From positions 1-52,221 of the forward strand of contig JABIXB010000054.1 in the NCBI GenBank assembly GCA_018666805.1: a stretch of 52,221 bases of DNA, read 5' to 3'. Under the pieces are notes generated by a model, which did not search any database, had not been told where the DNA came from, and saw only the letters and a program-made list of their open reading frames with translations. Numbering within the stretch: position 1 is the stretch's first letter; each line of letters begins with the position of its first letter. Positions 1 through 8,576 of the stretch are shown here, in pieces. Source of the stretch: Rhodospirillaceae bacterium (GTDB lineage: Bacteria > Pseudomonadota > Alphaproteobacteria > UBA828). Position numbers and translations under genes: made by a program.

Positions 1-1344
1 CAGCCGGCCACCGTGATTGCGCGCCAATTCATGCGCAATGGCGAGGCCGAGACCGGTGCCGCCGACGGAGCCGGAAAACGCCTCGAACAGATGCTCGCGT
101 GCCTTGTTGGGCAGGCCCGGGCCGGTATCGGCGACCTCAATGAAAATGCTGTCGCCGTCGCGCCCACCGGTTACCCTGACAGTGCCGCCGGGACCGTGCG
201 CCGAGACCGCCTCGACGGCGTTTTTGGTGAGATTCATCAGAATGCGATAAACCTGATCGCGATCTGCCCACAGCAGGAGATCACCCGGCATGTCGTTGCG
301 CCATTGGATGGCATCGATTTGCGCCGGCGGCAGCACCAGGGCGACTTCATCGACCAAGGGCGCCAGGGCGATTTCGCCGCGTTCCGGGTCGGGCTCCTCG
401 GCGCGGGCAAAGCTGAGGGTTTGGCTGCATAAATTAATCGCCCGGTCGAGGGCCGCCAGAAGCGGCGTCGAAACCTTGCGAATCTCCGGATCCGCACTGG
501 TCGCCAGGCGGTCGCTCACCACCACGGCGGTGGCGAGCATGTTCCTGAGATCGTGATTGATCTTGCTCACCGCCGCGCCAACAGCGGCGAGGCGCGCCTT
601 TTGCCTGAGGGCGGCGCGTACGCGCTGCTGCATGACGCGAAGCTCGCGCTGGGCGACGCCAATCTCATCCTGCCGCCGGCTGCGCCGCATGATCGTCGTC
701 CCATCCTCCGGGTCGCGCCGGAAGGTCACCAGATTATCGCTCATCTGGCGCAACGGGCGCACCAGCAGAAGATGCAGGCTGAGGAATATAAGCCCGGCGG
801 TAATCGCCGCGAGGACCAGGGAGAGCTGGAGAATGCGGCGTGAATAGTCCAGCATTTCCGCCACCAACGGGCCTTCGTCGAGGAGAATATCGACCGAGAT
901 TCCTTCCGGGTCCTCGGGCACCGTGCCGATCACGCGTATCACCCGCTCGCCATCGCCGAACATGGCGCTATAGGCGTGACGAATCAGACTCCACGGCGTG
1001 TTGTCCGCCATCACGAAGGTGGCGCCGATGGCGTGCGGCATCTCGGATACCAGAATCAGCGTGCGCTGCATGTCGCGCTTGATGGAGACCTGCAGGACGC
1101 CGGAATGCACGAGCAGAATCTTGCGCAACTCCTCGGTCACCATTTGATCGGGCGCGGCCTCCACCGCCAGTGCCGCGATCCGCGCCGCCTCAATCTTCTC
1201 CTGCAAATAGACAACCCGGTAGCGCGCCACCGACGGCACATAGATGAATATCTCGCCGATCAGAACAAAGATCACCGTTAGCACCAGCAGGCGCGCCGAA
1301 AGGCTGCGGGTGAAGGGTGGCAGAGAAATTGAAGGTTTGGCCAA
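1..1344 (-). CDS. Sensor histidine kinase with HAMP domain, cut by the left edge (C-terminus missing)
   Basis: This is the sensor of a two-component system; stimulus and partner regulator are not visible. The reading frame is open from 1389 to the window edge, and about 448 residues are seen. A membrane segment lies near residues 18-36 and a second near 171-195, enclosing a periplasmic sensor of about 135 residues. A HAMP-like region follows, then an H-box INHDLRN with the phospho-acceptor His at about residue 264. The N-box NLTKNAVEAV, the G1 box DTGPGLP and the G2 box GGTGLGLAIAHEL are intact, so the kinase core looks functional up to the edge. The start is uncertain. TTG at 1344 is the only start-like codon that keeps the first membrane helix, and it has no clear ribosome binding site. 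The first in-frame ATG would delete that helix. Confidence 0.85.
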   Translation of the reverse strand, partial: MAKPSISLPPFTRSLSARLLVLTVIFVLIGEIFIYVPSVARYRVVYLQEKIEAARIAALAVEAAPDQMVTEELRKILLVHSGVLQVSIKRDMQRTLILVSEMPHAIGATFVMADNTPWSLIRHAYSAMFGDGERVIRVIGTVPEDPEGISVDILLDEGPLVAEMLDYSRRILQLSLVLAAITAGLIFLSLHLLLVRPLRQMSDNLVTFRRDPEDGTTIMRRSRRQDEIGVAQRELRVMQQRVRAALRQKARLAAVGAAVSKINHDLRNMLATAVVVSDRLATSADPEIRKVSTPLLAALDRAINLCSQTLSFARAEEPDPERGEIALAPLVDEVALVLPPAQIDAIQWRNDMPGDLLLWADRDQVYRILMNLTKNAVEAVSAHGPGGTVRVTGGRDGDSIFIEVADTGPGLPNKAREHLFEAFSGSVGGTGLGLAIAHELARNHGGRL

Positions 1345-1398
1345 CTGGATTATGTTCGTTGCCTGGGGAATACGGCCACTATAGGCGCTTCAGCATCA

Positions 1399-2784
1399 TT
1401 ATCCCAGGCGTTGCAGAAAGCGGACAATGCGTTTGGTTCTTGGGCTGAACAGCTTCGGCGCATAATAGCTGCCCGCCGCGCGGGTGCTAACTTCCGAAAG
1501 GGTCGGGTAAGGCGTAATAGCCTTAGCCATGGCCGAGACCTTGAGCCGGCGCGAGACCGCCAGCGACCAAACATGAATAAGCTCGCCGGCATGGGCGCCG
1601 GCGATCGAAGCGCCAAGAATGCGCCCGCCCCGCGTCACCACCACTTTGATCAGGCCTTCTGTCTTGCCTTCCGCCACAGCGCGGTCGTTTTCAGCAAAGG
1701 GGAAGCGCAGGATGTCTATTTTTATCCCGGCGGCGTGCGCGCCGGCTTCGCCGAGGCCGACATGGGCCAGTTCCGGATCAGTGTATGTGACCCAGGGCAC
1801 GGCCTGATATTCAGCCTTTGCCGGCAGGCGGAAGAGAACATTGCGCAGCACAATGCCAGCCTGATAAGCGGCCATATGGGTAAAGCGGTAGGGTCCGGCG
1901 ACATCGCCAATGGCGAAGATGCGCCGGTTGGTTGTGCGCAAGCGCTTATCCAGTACTAGAGCGCCACCGCGAAGCGTTACGCCAGCGGCTTCCAAGCCGA
2001 GGCCGTCAACATTCGGCATCCGGCCGGCGGCGACCAAAAGATGCGAGCCCTCAAGTTCAAACTCACCGCTCGCGTTGGCGCAGGAGAGCACAATATCTCC
2101 GCCTGATGCCGCCGCGCGCACCGCCTTGCTTTGCTCATATAGCGCCACGCCTTCGTCGAGCAGGCGCTGGCGTATGACGGCAACAAGCTCCGGGTCGTCA
2201 TTGGCGAGAATATTGTTCGCCTCGACCAGCGATACCTCGGCGCCAAGGCGGCGGAAGGCCTGGGCCATTTCGATGCCGACTGGGCCGCCGCCGAGCACGA
2301 TCAAATGGCTGGGTGCCGGGCGGGCGGCGAACAGGGTTTCGTTGGTCATTGCCGCAACCGTATCGATGCCGGGAATATCGGGAATGGTGGGCGTCGATCC
2401 GGTGGCGATGACATAGCGCCGGGCGCGGATGTCGAAAGCGCCGGCAATGAGGCTGCGCCGCCCGCTGAAATGGGCATCCTCGGCAATGACGCGCGCACCA
2501 AATCCTTCGAATCGCTCGGGCGAATCATGCGGTGCGATCTCCGCGATGGTGCGCTCGACATGGTGGAAGGCGGCGTCAAAATCATCGCCGCGCGCCGCTG
2601 CCGCGAGCAGCGCCTTGGACGGCACGCAGCCGGTATAGAGGCATTCGCCGCCCATGCGTGCGCGCTCGACCAAAATCACCGAGGCGCCCATTTGACTGGC
2701 CCCCGCGGCGAGCGTCAGGCCGCCGGCGCCGGCGCCGATCACACATAGATCGCAGTTGAGGGTTTCAGCCAACCGTCTCTCCAC
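1399..2784 (-). CDS. FAD-dependent pyridine nucleotide-disulfide oxidoreductase, MerA/Lpd-like, non-canonical
   Basis: This is a two-dinucleotide-domain flavoprotein of the glutathione reductase/lipoamide dehydrogenase class, 461 residues. Residues 12-40 hold the FAD Rossmann motif (GAGAGG), followed by the redox-active disulfide motif GGECLYTGCVPSK with Cys48 and Cys53. The NAD(P) motif VLGGGPVGIEMAQ is in the middle, and a dimerisation domain ends the protein. In lipoamide dehydrogenases the C-terminal motif reads HPTLSE with a catalytic His; here it reads YPTLSE, so true lipoamide dehydrogenase activity is unlikely. The C-terminal Cys pair and N-terminal metal-binding domain of mercuric reductase are also absent. 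It lies 20 nt downstream of a TVP38-type membrane gene, a pairing often seen. The frame starts with GTG at 2784. A GGAGAG stretch sits just upstream of TTG at 2772, so 2772 may be the true start. Confidence 0.85.
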   Translation of the reverse strand: MERRLAETLNCDLCVIGAGAGGLTLAAGASQMGASVILVERARMGGECLYTGCVPSKALLAAAARGDDFDAAFHHVERTIAEIAPHDSPERFEGFGARVIAEDAHFSGRRSLIAGAFDIRARRYVIATGSTPTIPDIPGIDTVAAMTNETLFAARPAPSHLIVLGGGPVGIEMAQAFRRLGAEVSLVEANNILANDDPELVAVIRQRLLDEGVALYEQSKAVRAAASGGDIVLSCANASGEFELEGSHLLVAAGRMPNVDGLGLEAAGVTLRGGALVLDKRLRTTNRRIFAIGDVAGPYRFTHMAAYQAGIVLRNVLFRLPAKAEYQAVPWVTYTDPELAHVGLGEAGAHAAGIKIDILRFPFAENDRAVAEGKTEGLIKVVVTRGGRILGASIAGAHAGELIHVWSLAVSRRLKVSAMAKAITPYPTLSEVSTRAAGSYYAPKLFSPRTKRIVRFLQRLG

Positions 2785-2804
2785 GTCGCGCGGCAGGGAT
2801 GCCG

Positions 2805-3689
2805 TCAGGCCGCGCGCTTGCGCCAGAATTTATACGCAACCGGAATCATAGAGAGTAAGGCGAGGGCGACAAGCCCGGCCAACATTTCCGCGCTCAAAAC
2901 ATTTTCCAGCGAAAATTCCTCGCCGCGCTCGAATATGTTGCCGAGGCCCGAGCCAACCAGACAGAAAACAAAAGTGCCGGGAATGATTCCGAAAAAGGTT
3001 CCGGCCAAATAGGTGCGCGGACGGACGCCGAGGAACGCCGGCAACAGGTTAACGATGAAGAAGGGAAAAATCGGCGCCAGGCGGAGAAAAAGCAGATAGC
3101 TGAGCGCGTTGGCCTGAAATCCCGCCTCAATGCGCTGTAGCGCGCCGGACTTTAGCGAGCGCTGCGCCCGCGCCCGTAACGGATCGCCGAGAGCGGATTT
3201 GGCGATGGTAAAGAGCAAAAAGGCCCCGGCCGTTGCGCCAATAACCGCCAGCACGGTCCCCACTACAGGGCCAAAAAGAAAGCCGCTGGCCAAAGTCAGA
3301 AGGGAACACCAGGGCAGCGAAAAGGCGGTGGTTGCGGCGTAAACAAGCAAAAATAGGAAGCCAGCAAGCAACCAGGAATCGGTCACAAAGGCCAACAGCT
3401 CGGCGCGGTTTTGGCGCAGCGTATCGAAGCTGAAATGGTGGTGCAGGCCGAAGGCGAAGAATAGCGCGATGCCGGCGACCAAGATCGCCGCCGGCGCCAG
3501 ACGGCGGGCGGAGAAACGCGCGCGCGCCTCCGCATAGGCCGGCGCTGGCTCTGAAAGCACCGGGGCGGGCTCGCATGGCGCCGGAATGGCGCCTTTTAAA
3601 GGGTTAAACCGAGTGGGCACAGATAAAGACCGTTCGTGATCAAAGAAAGGGTTGTAAGACGCCAACCCGGCGTCGCGTGGATTGAACAT
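2805..3689 (-). CDS. TVP38/TMEM64 (VTT domain) family inner-membrane protein
   Basis: This is a multi-pass inner-membrane protein of 294 residues with a VTT domain, related to the DedA superfamily. A non-conserved, proline-rich cytoplasmic N-terminus of about 65 residues precedes the first helix (AILVAGIALFFAFGL). The central block has the family features: a glycine-rich re-entrant segment (LASGFLFGPVVG) and, further on, the motif FLRLAPIFPFFIVNLLPAFL. Proteins of this fold are linked to membrane lipid movement and homeostasis; the substrate here is unknown. It precedes the flavin oxidoreductase by 20 nt and is probably co-transcribed with it, which suggests a membrane-associated redox role (inference). 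ATG 3689 is used; a GTG near 3621 is a possible shorter start. Confidence 0.85.
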   Translation of the reverse strand: MFNPRDAGLASYNPFFDHERSLSVPTRFNPLKGAIPAPCEPAPVLSEPAPAYAEARARFSARRLAPAAILVAGIALFFAFGLHHHFSFDTLRQNRAELLAFVTDSWLLAGFLFLLVYAATTAFSLPWCSLLTLASGFLFGPVVGTVLAVIGATAGAFLLFTIAKSALGDPLRARAQRSLKSGALQRIEAGFQANALSYLLFLRLAPIFPFFIVNLLPAFLGVRPRTYLAGTFFGIIPGTFVFCLVGSGLGNIFERGEEFSLENVLSAEMLAGLVALALLSMIPVAYKFWRKRAA

Positions 3690-3797
3690 ACGCTCATCCC
3701 AGCCGTTCGCTAGGGCACCTCACCGCAATGTTAACTGGCGCGCGCGAATGTGATTGCCGCGCGAGCATGCTGCCAGCGCTAAAAAACCGTATCGGCA

Positions 3798-3826
3798 TTG
3801 ACTTTACGCCACCAACTCCGTATAGA
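3798..3826 (+). promoter_or_regulatory. Sigma70-type promoter for rpmH-rnpA-yidD-yidC
   Basis: TTGACT (3798-3803) and TATAGA (3821-3826) are separated by exactly 17 bp, close to the housekeeping consensus. Transcription should begin near 3833, giving a leader of about 86 nt before rpmH. This is the best-looking promoter in the window and fits a highly expressed ribosomal protein gene. Confidence 0.8.
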
Positions 3827-3878
3827 CCGGGCTCTTCCAGAGCAGCTACACACATCCACACCGGCGCATCGGCCCGGC

Positions 3879-3906
3879 GCTGGAGATATGTCGCTGGAGA
3901 TATGTC
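3879..3906 (+). repeat. Perfect 14-bp tandem duplication in the rpmH leader
   Basis: The 14-mer GCTGGAGATATGTC occurs twice back to back (3879-3892 and 3893-3906), directly before the rpmH ribosome binding site. Each copy carries a GGAG-plus-ATG arrangement. The ATG at 3888 opens a 22-codon frame (3888-3956) that runs out of frame across the rpmH start. Confidence 0.75.
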
Positions 3907-3918
3907 GGAGGCAGGCCA

Positions 3919-4053
3919 TTGAAGCGAACATTTCAACCAAGCAATACAGTCCGTAAACGGCGGCACGGCTTTCGTTCCCGTATGAAAACCGTCGGCGGGC
4001 GCCGGATTCTGTCCAGGCGCCGTGCCAAAGGGCGCAAACGCCTGTCGGTGTAG
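3919..4053 (+). CDS. rpmH: Large ribosomal subunit protein bL34
   Basis: This is a 44-residue basic protein of the 50S subunit. The translation begins [20 protein letters not shown] and ends [19 protein letters not shown], which is the complete L34 family pattern at its usual length. The start is TTG at 3919, supported by the Shine-Dalgarno GGAGG at 3907-3911 with 7 nt spacing. No ATG gives the correct N-terminus. It is the first gene of the rpmH-rnpA-yidD-yidC cluster and has a near-consensus promoter upstream. The non-ATG start, the short length and the duplicated leader are the only oddities. Confidence 0.95.
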   Translation: MKRTFQPSNTVRKRRHGFRSRMKTVGGRRILSRRRAKGRKRLSV

Positions 4054-4057
4054 GCCG

Positions 4058-4432
4058 GTGGCCGCAAGGATCGCCCGCCTGACGCAGCGGTCCGAATTTC
4101 TCCATGCTGCGGCTTCGGGCCGCAAATCGGCCATGCCGGGGCTTGTTTTGCAAGCCGTTCGCTCCCCTATTGCGCGCCCGGTGACGGAAAACACGGAACC
4201 CGGCGAGGTGCCATTCCGGGTTGGTTTTACCGCCAGCCGGCGGGTCGGCGGTGCGATCCAGCGAAACCGCGCCAAGCGCCGATTGCGCGAGGCTGTGGCG
4301 CGTGTTATGCCGTCCCACGCGAAGCCCGGGCATGATTATGTGGTGATTGCCAGGGCCGCGACCTTGCATCGCGCGTTCGATGATTTACTCAAGGATTTGG
4401 AGACGGCTTTGGCGCGCCTCGGTGCGAAATAG
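4058..4432 (+). CDS. rnpA: Ribonuclease P protein component
   Basis: This is the protein subunit of RNase P, which matures tRNA 5' ends together with the catalytic RNA. The frame shows the N-terminal family pattern LTQRSEFLHAAASG, the central strand FRVGFTASRRVGGAIQRNRAKRRLRE, which includes the RNR signature helix, and the C-terminal HDYVVIARAA. GTG at 4058 gives a typical 124 residues and follows the rpmH stop by 4 nt. An ATG at 4022 in the same frame would overlap rpmH by 32 nt and add 12 residues without family similarity. Close spacing implies co-transcription with rpmH. Confidence 0.93.
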   Translation: MAARIARLTQRSEFLHAAASGRKSAMPGLVLQAVRSPIARPVTENTEPGEVPFRVGFTASRRVGGAIQRNRAKRRLREAVARVMPSHAKPGHDYVVIARAATLHRAFDDLLKDLETALARLGAK

Positions 4433-4475
4433 CGTGTCGGATACAATTTAGGATATCTAAAGTCGCGAATTGGCT

Positions 4476-4751
4476 ATGAACCCGATCAGTTTCATATTTT
4501 GGCTTCTTATCCGGGGCTATCAGCTGGTGATTTCCCCATGGTTGCCGCCGTCCTGCCGCTTTGAGCCGAGCTGCTCCAACTATGCGTTGCACGCAGTGAA
4601 ACAGCACGGCCCATTGTTTGGCCCGCTTTTGGCGCTTTGGCGGATTGCGCGCTGCAACCCGTTTGGCGGCCAGGGCTATGACCCGGTCCCCGAAACCCTA
4701 TTCTCGCGCCGCGCGCATCGCTGCTCCAAAGCCAACGGCCGTACACGCTAG
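4476..4751 (+). CDS. yidD: Membrane protein insertion efficiency factor YidD
   Basis: This small protein assists YidC-dependent membrane insertion at the inner membrane. It carries an N-terminal amphipathic/hydrophobic segment, then the three-cysteine core [11 protein letters not shown] and [13 protein letters not shown], which are diagnostic of the family. Its length of about 91 residues is a little above the usual 70-85. It sits between rnpA and yidC, its canonical position, and ends 3 nt before the yidC start. An in-frame TTG at 4470 is an alternative start. Confidence 0.95.
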   Translation: MNPISFIFWLLIRGYQLVISPWLPPSCRFEPSCSNYALHAVKQHGPLFGPLLALWRIARCNPFGGQGYDPVPETLFSRRAHRCSKANGRTR

Positions 4752-4754
4752 ATC

Positions 4755-7058
4755 ATGTTTGGCGAAAACAAACTCAATCTCATTCTCGTCGTCGCCGCGG
4801 TTCTGGTGATCCTGGTCGGCTGGCAATTTTTGATGCCGTTGATCATGCCCGAACCAAAGCCGGCGCCGCCGCGCGAGGTGACGGCAGAGAGCCAACAGCC
4901 CGGCCAGAGCAGCACCGAGAGCACAAGCCAGAGCCAAACCACGGCCGATGGCGTAACGGTCGATAGCGCGACGGTAGAAGCGGTTGACCGGTCAACCGCA
5001 ATTGCCGCCGATCAGCGCATCATTGTCGATGGCGCCCGGGTGCGCGGCTCAATCCTGCTGAAAGGCGCGCGCTTCGACGATGTGACGCTCAAGGATTATC
5101 GCGAGCAACGGCCCGAAGATAGCCCCAACATCCATGTCTTCTCACCGCGTAATGCCGAGCATCCCTATTTCGCTGAAATGGGCTGGACGCAGGATGCGGC
5201 GAGCGAAATTGCGCTGCCGGATTCGGAAACCGTCTGGCAGAGCGATCATACGGTCTTAAAGACGGGCTCCCCGGTAACGCTCCATTGGGACAATGGCCAG
5301 GGATTGGGCTTTAGCCGGACAATATCGGTCGATGAAAATTTCCTCTTCACCACCGTACAGCGGGTCGAGAACAAGAGCGCCATGCCGGTCACCCTGGTGC
5401 CGTACGGTTATATTGCCCGCTACGACACGCCGGCCTCGGGTCTCACCGGTATGTTCGCGGTCAATTCGGAGGAATTCGTCCCGTGGGGCATGTTCGCCCA
5501 TGGTGGCGTTGGCGTTCTCAATGGCGCCAAGCAGGAATTTTCCTATGAAGACATGCAGGATGTCGGCACCACCGAAATCAACAGCAATGACGGCTGGATG
5601 GGCATTACCGGCAAATATTGGCTAAGCGCCTTGATCCCCGATCCGGCGCAGCCGATCACCGCCGATTTCAAACATTTGTTCCCCAATCAGCGCGATATTT
5701 ATCAGGTTAATTACCGCTGGCAAAACCCGGTGGTGATCCAGCCGAGCGAGACCAAAGAGGTATCGAACCACCTCTTTGTCGGCGCCAAGGAATTCAACAC
5801 TCTTGATGCTTACGAAGAGACGCTCGGGGTGCGCGACCTCGACAGCGCGGTCGATTTCGGCCTGGTCTGGTTCCTCGCCCGCCCGCTCTACTATCCGATC
5901 GATTACTTCTACCGTCACATCGGCAATTTCGGCGTTGCCATTCTGCTTTTAACAATTTGCGTGCGCATTCTGCTCTATCCGCTGGCCAACAAGGCCTATG
6001 CCTCGATGAGCAAGATGCGCAAATTGCAGCCCGATACGATCATGCTGCGCGAGCGTTTTAAAGACGACAAAGCCAAGATGAACACCGAGATGATGGCGCT
6101 TTACCGCAAGGAGAAGGCCAATCCGATGGCCGGCTGTTTGCCGATGCTGGTGCAAATTCCGGTATTTTTCGCCCTCTATAGCGTCCTTTTCGCCACCATC
6201 GAAATGCGCCACGCGCCGTTCTTCGGCTGGATTCAGGATCTCTCGGCGCCCGATGGCTTGACCTTTATCACGGTGTTTGGGCTGGTCGACTGGCCGGCGC
6301 CGGAATTTCTCATGATCGGCATCTGGCCGATTGTGTTTGCCGCGACGATGCTGCTGCAAATGAAGCTCAACCCGCAGCCGATCGAGCCGATGCAGCAGAA
6401 GATCATGATGTTTCTGCCGCTGTTGTTCCTCTTTATGTTCGCCCGCTTCCCGGCCGGACTGGTGGTCTACTGGACCTGGAACAATGTGCTCTCGATCGCC
6501 CAGCAATGGCTGATCATGCGGCGCATGGGTATCACCCGCGCTTCGCTCGCCGCCGACGCAGCGAAGATCAAAAAGATCAAGGAGCAGGCCGCCGCCGGCA
6601 CCCTGCCGCGGCCGAGCACCTCGCGCCAGCCGAACCGTAAGAAAAAACGGCCTGCTGGTGAACGTGGCGAACGCGGCGAGCGCAGCACGTCCGGTGCGCG
6701 CCGCAAAGCAAGCAACCGGCGGGCCGGCAGTGCCGAACAGCCGAAGCGCAAAAGGAGCTACCGCGAACAGGCGGAAGAGCTCAGGCGCGAGAAAATTCGC
6801 CAGAAGAAACGCAAGCTCCAGGAAAGAGAAGCAAAGAAGCGGGCGAAGAAACGTGGCGATGGAAAGCGTAAGAACGCCCCCGCTGCGGAAGCCGCGCCGG
6901 AGAACGAGGAAAAACTGTCGCGCCGCCAGCGACGCGCCGCCAAGGCGGAACAAGCGGATAGCGCGGCAGAAGGAAAGAGTGAGAGCGGCGAATGGGAAAA
7001 GGACAACAAGCGTCCGTCGCGCCGGGCCAAGGGCAAGAAACCGACGCCCAAGCGTTAG
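4755..7058 (+). CDS. yidC: Membrane protein insertase YidC with a very long basic C-terminal tail
   Basis: YidC inserts and folds inner-membrane proteins, alone or with SecYEG. The order is: an N-terminal membrane helix (about residues 6-27), a Ser/Gln/Thr-rich linker, the large periplasmic beta domain (to about residue 360), then the conserved five-helix insertase core. The core contains NPMAGCLPMLVQIPVFFALY and RFPAGLVVYWTWNNVLSIAQQ, ending near residue 590. The remaining 170 or so residues are almost entirely Lys, Arg, Glu, Ala and Ser, with no hydrophobic segment and a strongly basic start. Typical alphaproteobacterial YidC proteins end soon after the last helix or carry a short basic tail, so 767 residues is long. 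The tail probably contacts ribosomes, by analogy with Oxa1 and tailed YidC proteins (inference). The engB start lies inside its last codons. Confidence 0.97.
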   Translation: MFGENKLNLILVVAAVLVILVGWQFLMPLIMPEPKPAPPREVTAESQQPGQSSTESTSQSQTTADGVTVDSATVEAVDRSTAIAADQRIIVDGARVRGSILLKGARFDDVTLKDYREQRPEDSPNIHVFSPRNAEHPYFAEMGWTQDAASEIALPDSETVWQSDHTVLKTGSPVTLHWDNGQGLGFSRTISVDENFLFTTVQRVENKSAMPVTLVPYGYIARYDTPASGLTGMFAVNSEEFVPWGMFAHGGVGVLNGAKQEFSYEDMQDVGTTEINSNDGWMGITGKYWLSALIPDPAQPITADFKHLFPNQRDIYQVNYRWQNPVVIQPSETKEVSNHLFVGAKEFNTLDAYEETLGVRDLDSAVDFGLVWFLARPLYYPIDYFYRHIGNFGVAILLLTICVRILLYPLANKAYASMSKMRKLQPDTIMLRERFKDDKAKMNTEMMALYRKEKANPMAGCLPMLVQIPVFFALYSVLFATIEMRHAPFFGWIQDLSAPDGLTFITVFGLVDWPAPEFLMIGIWPIVFAATMLLQMKLNPQPIEPMQQKIMMFLPLLFLFMFARFPAGLVVYWTWNNVLSIAQQWLIMRRMGITRASLAADAAKIKKIKEQAAAGTLPRPSTSRQPNRKKKRPAGERGERGERSTSGARRKASNRRAGSAEQPKRKRSYREQAEELRREKIRQKKRKLQEREAKKRAKKRGDGKRKNAPAAEAAPENEEKLSRRQRRAAKAEQADSAAEGKSESGEWEKDNKRPSRRAKGKKPTPKR

Positions 7059-7678
7059 ATTCTGCGCGCAGGCTTTTCACCCGCCCGTGCCGCTTTATCA
7101 CCGGCGCCGTCGATATGGCCGGATTGCCTGATACGGCACTCCCCGAAATCGCCTTTGCCGGGCGTTCCAATGTGGGTAAATCGAGCGTCATCAATGCGCT
7201 CACCGGGCAGAGCGCGCTGGCGCGCACCTCCAACACGCCCGGGCGCACGCAGCAGATAAATTTTTTCGATCTCGGCGGCCAGCTGATGCTGGTGGATTTG
7301 CCCGGCTATGGTTTTGCCAAGGCGCCGAAAGGTGTGGTCAAGGCGTGGTCGAATCTGGCCGAGGAATTTCTCAAGGGACGCGCGAATCTCCGCCGCGCTT
7401 GTCTATTGATTGACGCGAGGCGTGGATTTATGGCGAGCGATATTGCCGTGATGAAGGCGCTCGATGTCGCGGCGGTTTCCTATCTGGTGGTCCTGACAAA
7501 GGCCGATAAGCTGAAGCCGCCGGCGCTCGCCCGCTTGCTGAAGGAAAGCGAAGCCGTCTTGAAACCCCATATTGCCGCCTATCCCCTGTTGCTCGCCACC
7601 AGCGCGCGCACCGGTGCTGGAATCCCTGAGCTGCGCGCCCATCTTGGCGCGCTGGCCAGCGCCGCTTCGAACGACTAA
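6992..7678 (+). CDS. engB: Ribosome biogenesis GTPase EngB/YihA (YsxC)
   Basis: This is a GTPase needed for 50S subunit assembly. The P-loop GRSNVGKSS is at residues 57-65, the switch II motif DLPGYG follows, and the guanine-specificity motif TKADK is near residues 168-172. The length of 228 is slightly above the family norm because of about 25 extra N-terminal residues. ATG 6992 overlaps the end of yidC by 67 nt. A later start, after the yidC stop, cannot be excluded. argB begins 10 nt downstream, so the operon probably extends from yidC through argB. Confidence 0.93.
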   Translation: MGKGQQASVAPGQGQETDAQALDSARRLFTRPCRFITGAVDMAGLPDTALPEIAFAGRSNVGKSSVINALTGQSALARTSNTPGRTQQINFFDLGGQLMLVDLPGYGFAKAPKGVVKAWSNLAEEFLKGRANLRRACLLIDARRGFMASDIAVMKALDVAAVSYLVVLTKADKLKPPALARLLKESEAVLKPHIAAYPLLLATSARTGAGIPELRAHLGALASAASND

Positions 7679-7688
7679 GGTCCGGCAC

Positions 7689-8576
7689 ATGACGACAAAG
7701 AATATCAGCGAGACCAAACACTGGCTGCGCGCGGCGCAGACTATCTCTGAAGCGCTGCCCTATATGCGGCGCTTCTCTGGCCGTACATTTGTCATCAAAT
7801 ATGGTGGCCATGCGATGGGCGATGCGGGTTTGGCGGAGAAGTTCGCCAATGATGTGGTGCTCCTCAAGCAGGTCGGTATCAACCCGGTGGTGGTGCATGG
7901 CGGCGGGCCGCAAATCGCCAAGATGCTCGAGCGCTTGAGCATTGAAAGCAGTTTTGTCGATGGTCTTAGAGTGACGGATGAAGCCGCCATCGAAGTGGTC
8001 GAGATGGTGCTTTCCGGCACCATCAACAAGGAGATCGTCAGCACCATCAATGCCGCCGGCGGCACGGCGGTGGGCTTGAGTGGCAAGGACGGCAAGCTAC
8101 TCGAAGCGCGGCGTCTGACCGAGCCTGGGTCGGAAGGTGATCTCGGCTTTGTCGGCGAGCCGTCCAAGGTCAATATCAGTGTGCTGCAATCGTTCGAGAA
8201 ATCGCACATCATTCCGGTCGTGGCGCCGATCGGCGCCGGCCCGGATGGCGAGACATTCAATATCAACGCTGATACGGCTGCGGGCGCTATCGCTTCGGCG
8301 ATGTCGGCGGCAAAGCTCATTATGCTGACAGATGTGGCCGGCGTGCTGGACGCGGATGGCGAGCTCATCAGTTCGCTTAATGTGGCGCAAACACGAGAGC
8401 TCTTGGAAGGCGGCGCGGTCAAGGGCGGCATGATCCCCAAGCTCAAAACCTGCCTCCAGGCGCTACAGAACGAGACCGACGCGGCGCATATTCTGGATGG
8501 CCGAATTCCGCACTCGCTGTTACTGGAAATCTTCACCGCGCATGGCACCGGCACCATGATCGTGCCGGGCGATTAA
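7689..8576 (+). CDS. argB: Acetylglutamate kinase
   Basis: This enzyme phosphorylates N-acetyl-L-glutamate with ATP, the second step of the acetylated arginine pathway, in the cytoplasm. The 295-residue protein has [10 protein letters not shown] (nucleotide-binding Lys), the VHGGGPQI substrate loop, [11 protein letters not shown], and [11 protein letters not shown] near the C-terminus. ATG 7689 gives the normal length. The same frame is open further upstream inside engB, but that extension has no family similarity. It ends by overlapping the convergent methyltransferase gene by 4 nt. Confidence 0.96.
   Translation: MTTKNISETKHWLRAAQTISEALPYMRRFSGRTFVIKYGGHAMGDAGLAEKFANDVVLLKQVGINPVVVHGGGPQIAKMLERLSIESSFVDGLRVTDEAAIEVVEMVLSGTINKEIVSTINAAGGTAVGLSGKDGKLLEARRLTEPGSEGDLGFVGEPSKVNISVLQSFEKSHIIPVVAPIGAGPDGETFNINADTAAGAIASAMSAAKLIMLTDVAGVLDADGELISSLNVAQTRELLEGGAVKGGMIPKLKTCLQALQNETDAAHILDGRIPHSLLLEIFTAHGTGTMIVPGD

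Noticed and set aside
1399-2784. Annotation as mercuric reductase or lipoamide dehydrogenase
   Set aside because: No MerA C-terminal Cys pair or metal-binding domain, and the catalytic His of lipoamide dehydrogenase is replaced by Tyr.
5949-6953. A 334-codon minus-strand frame inside yidC
   Set aside because: It is the reverse reading of conserved yidC coding sequence, with no family similarity and no ribosome binding site.
7572-7688. Upstream extension of argB inside engB
   Set aside because: The added 39 residues have no similarity to acetylglutamate kinases. ATG 7689 gives the standard length.
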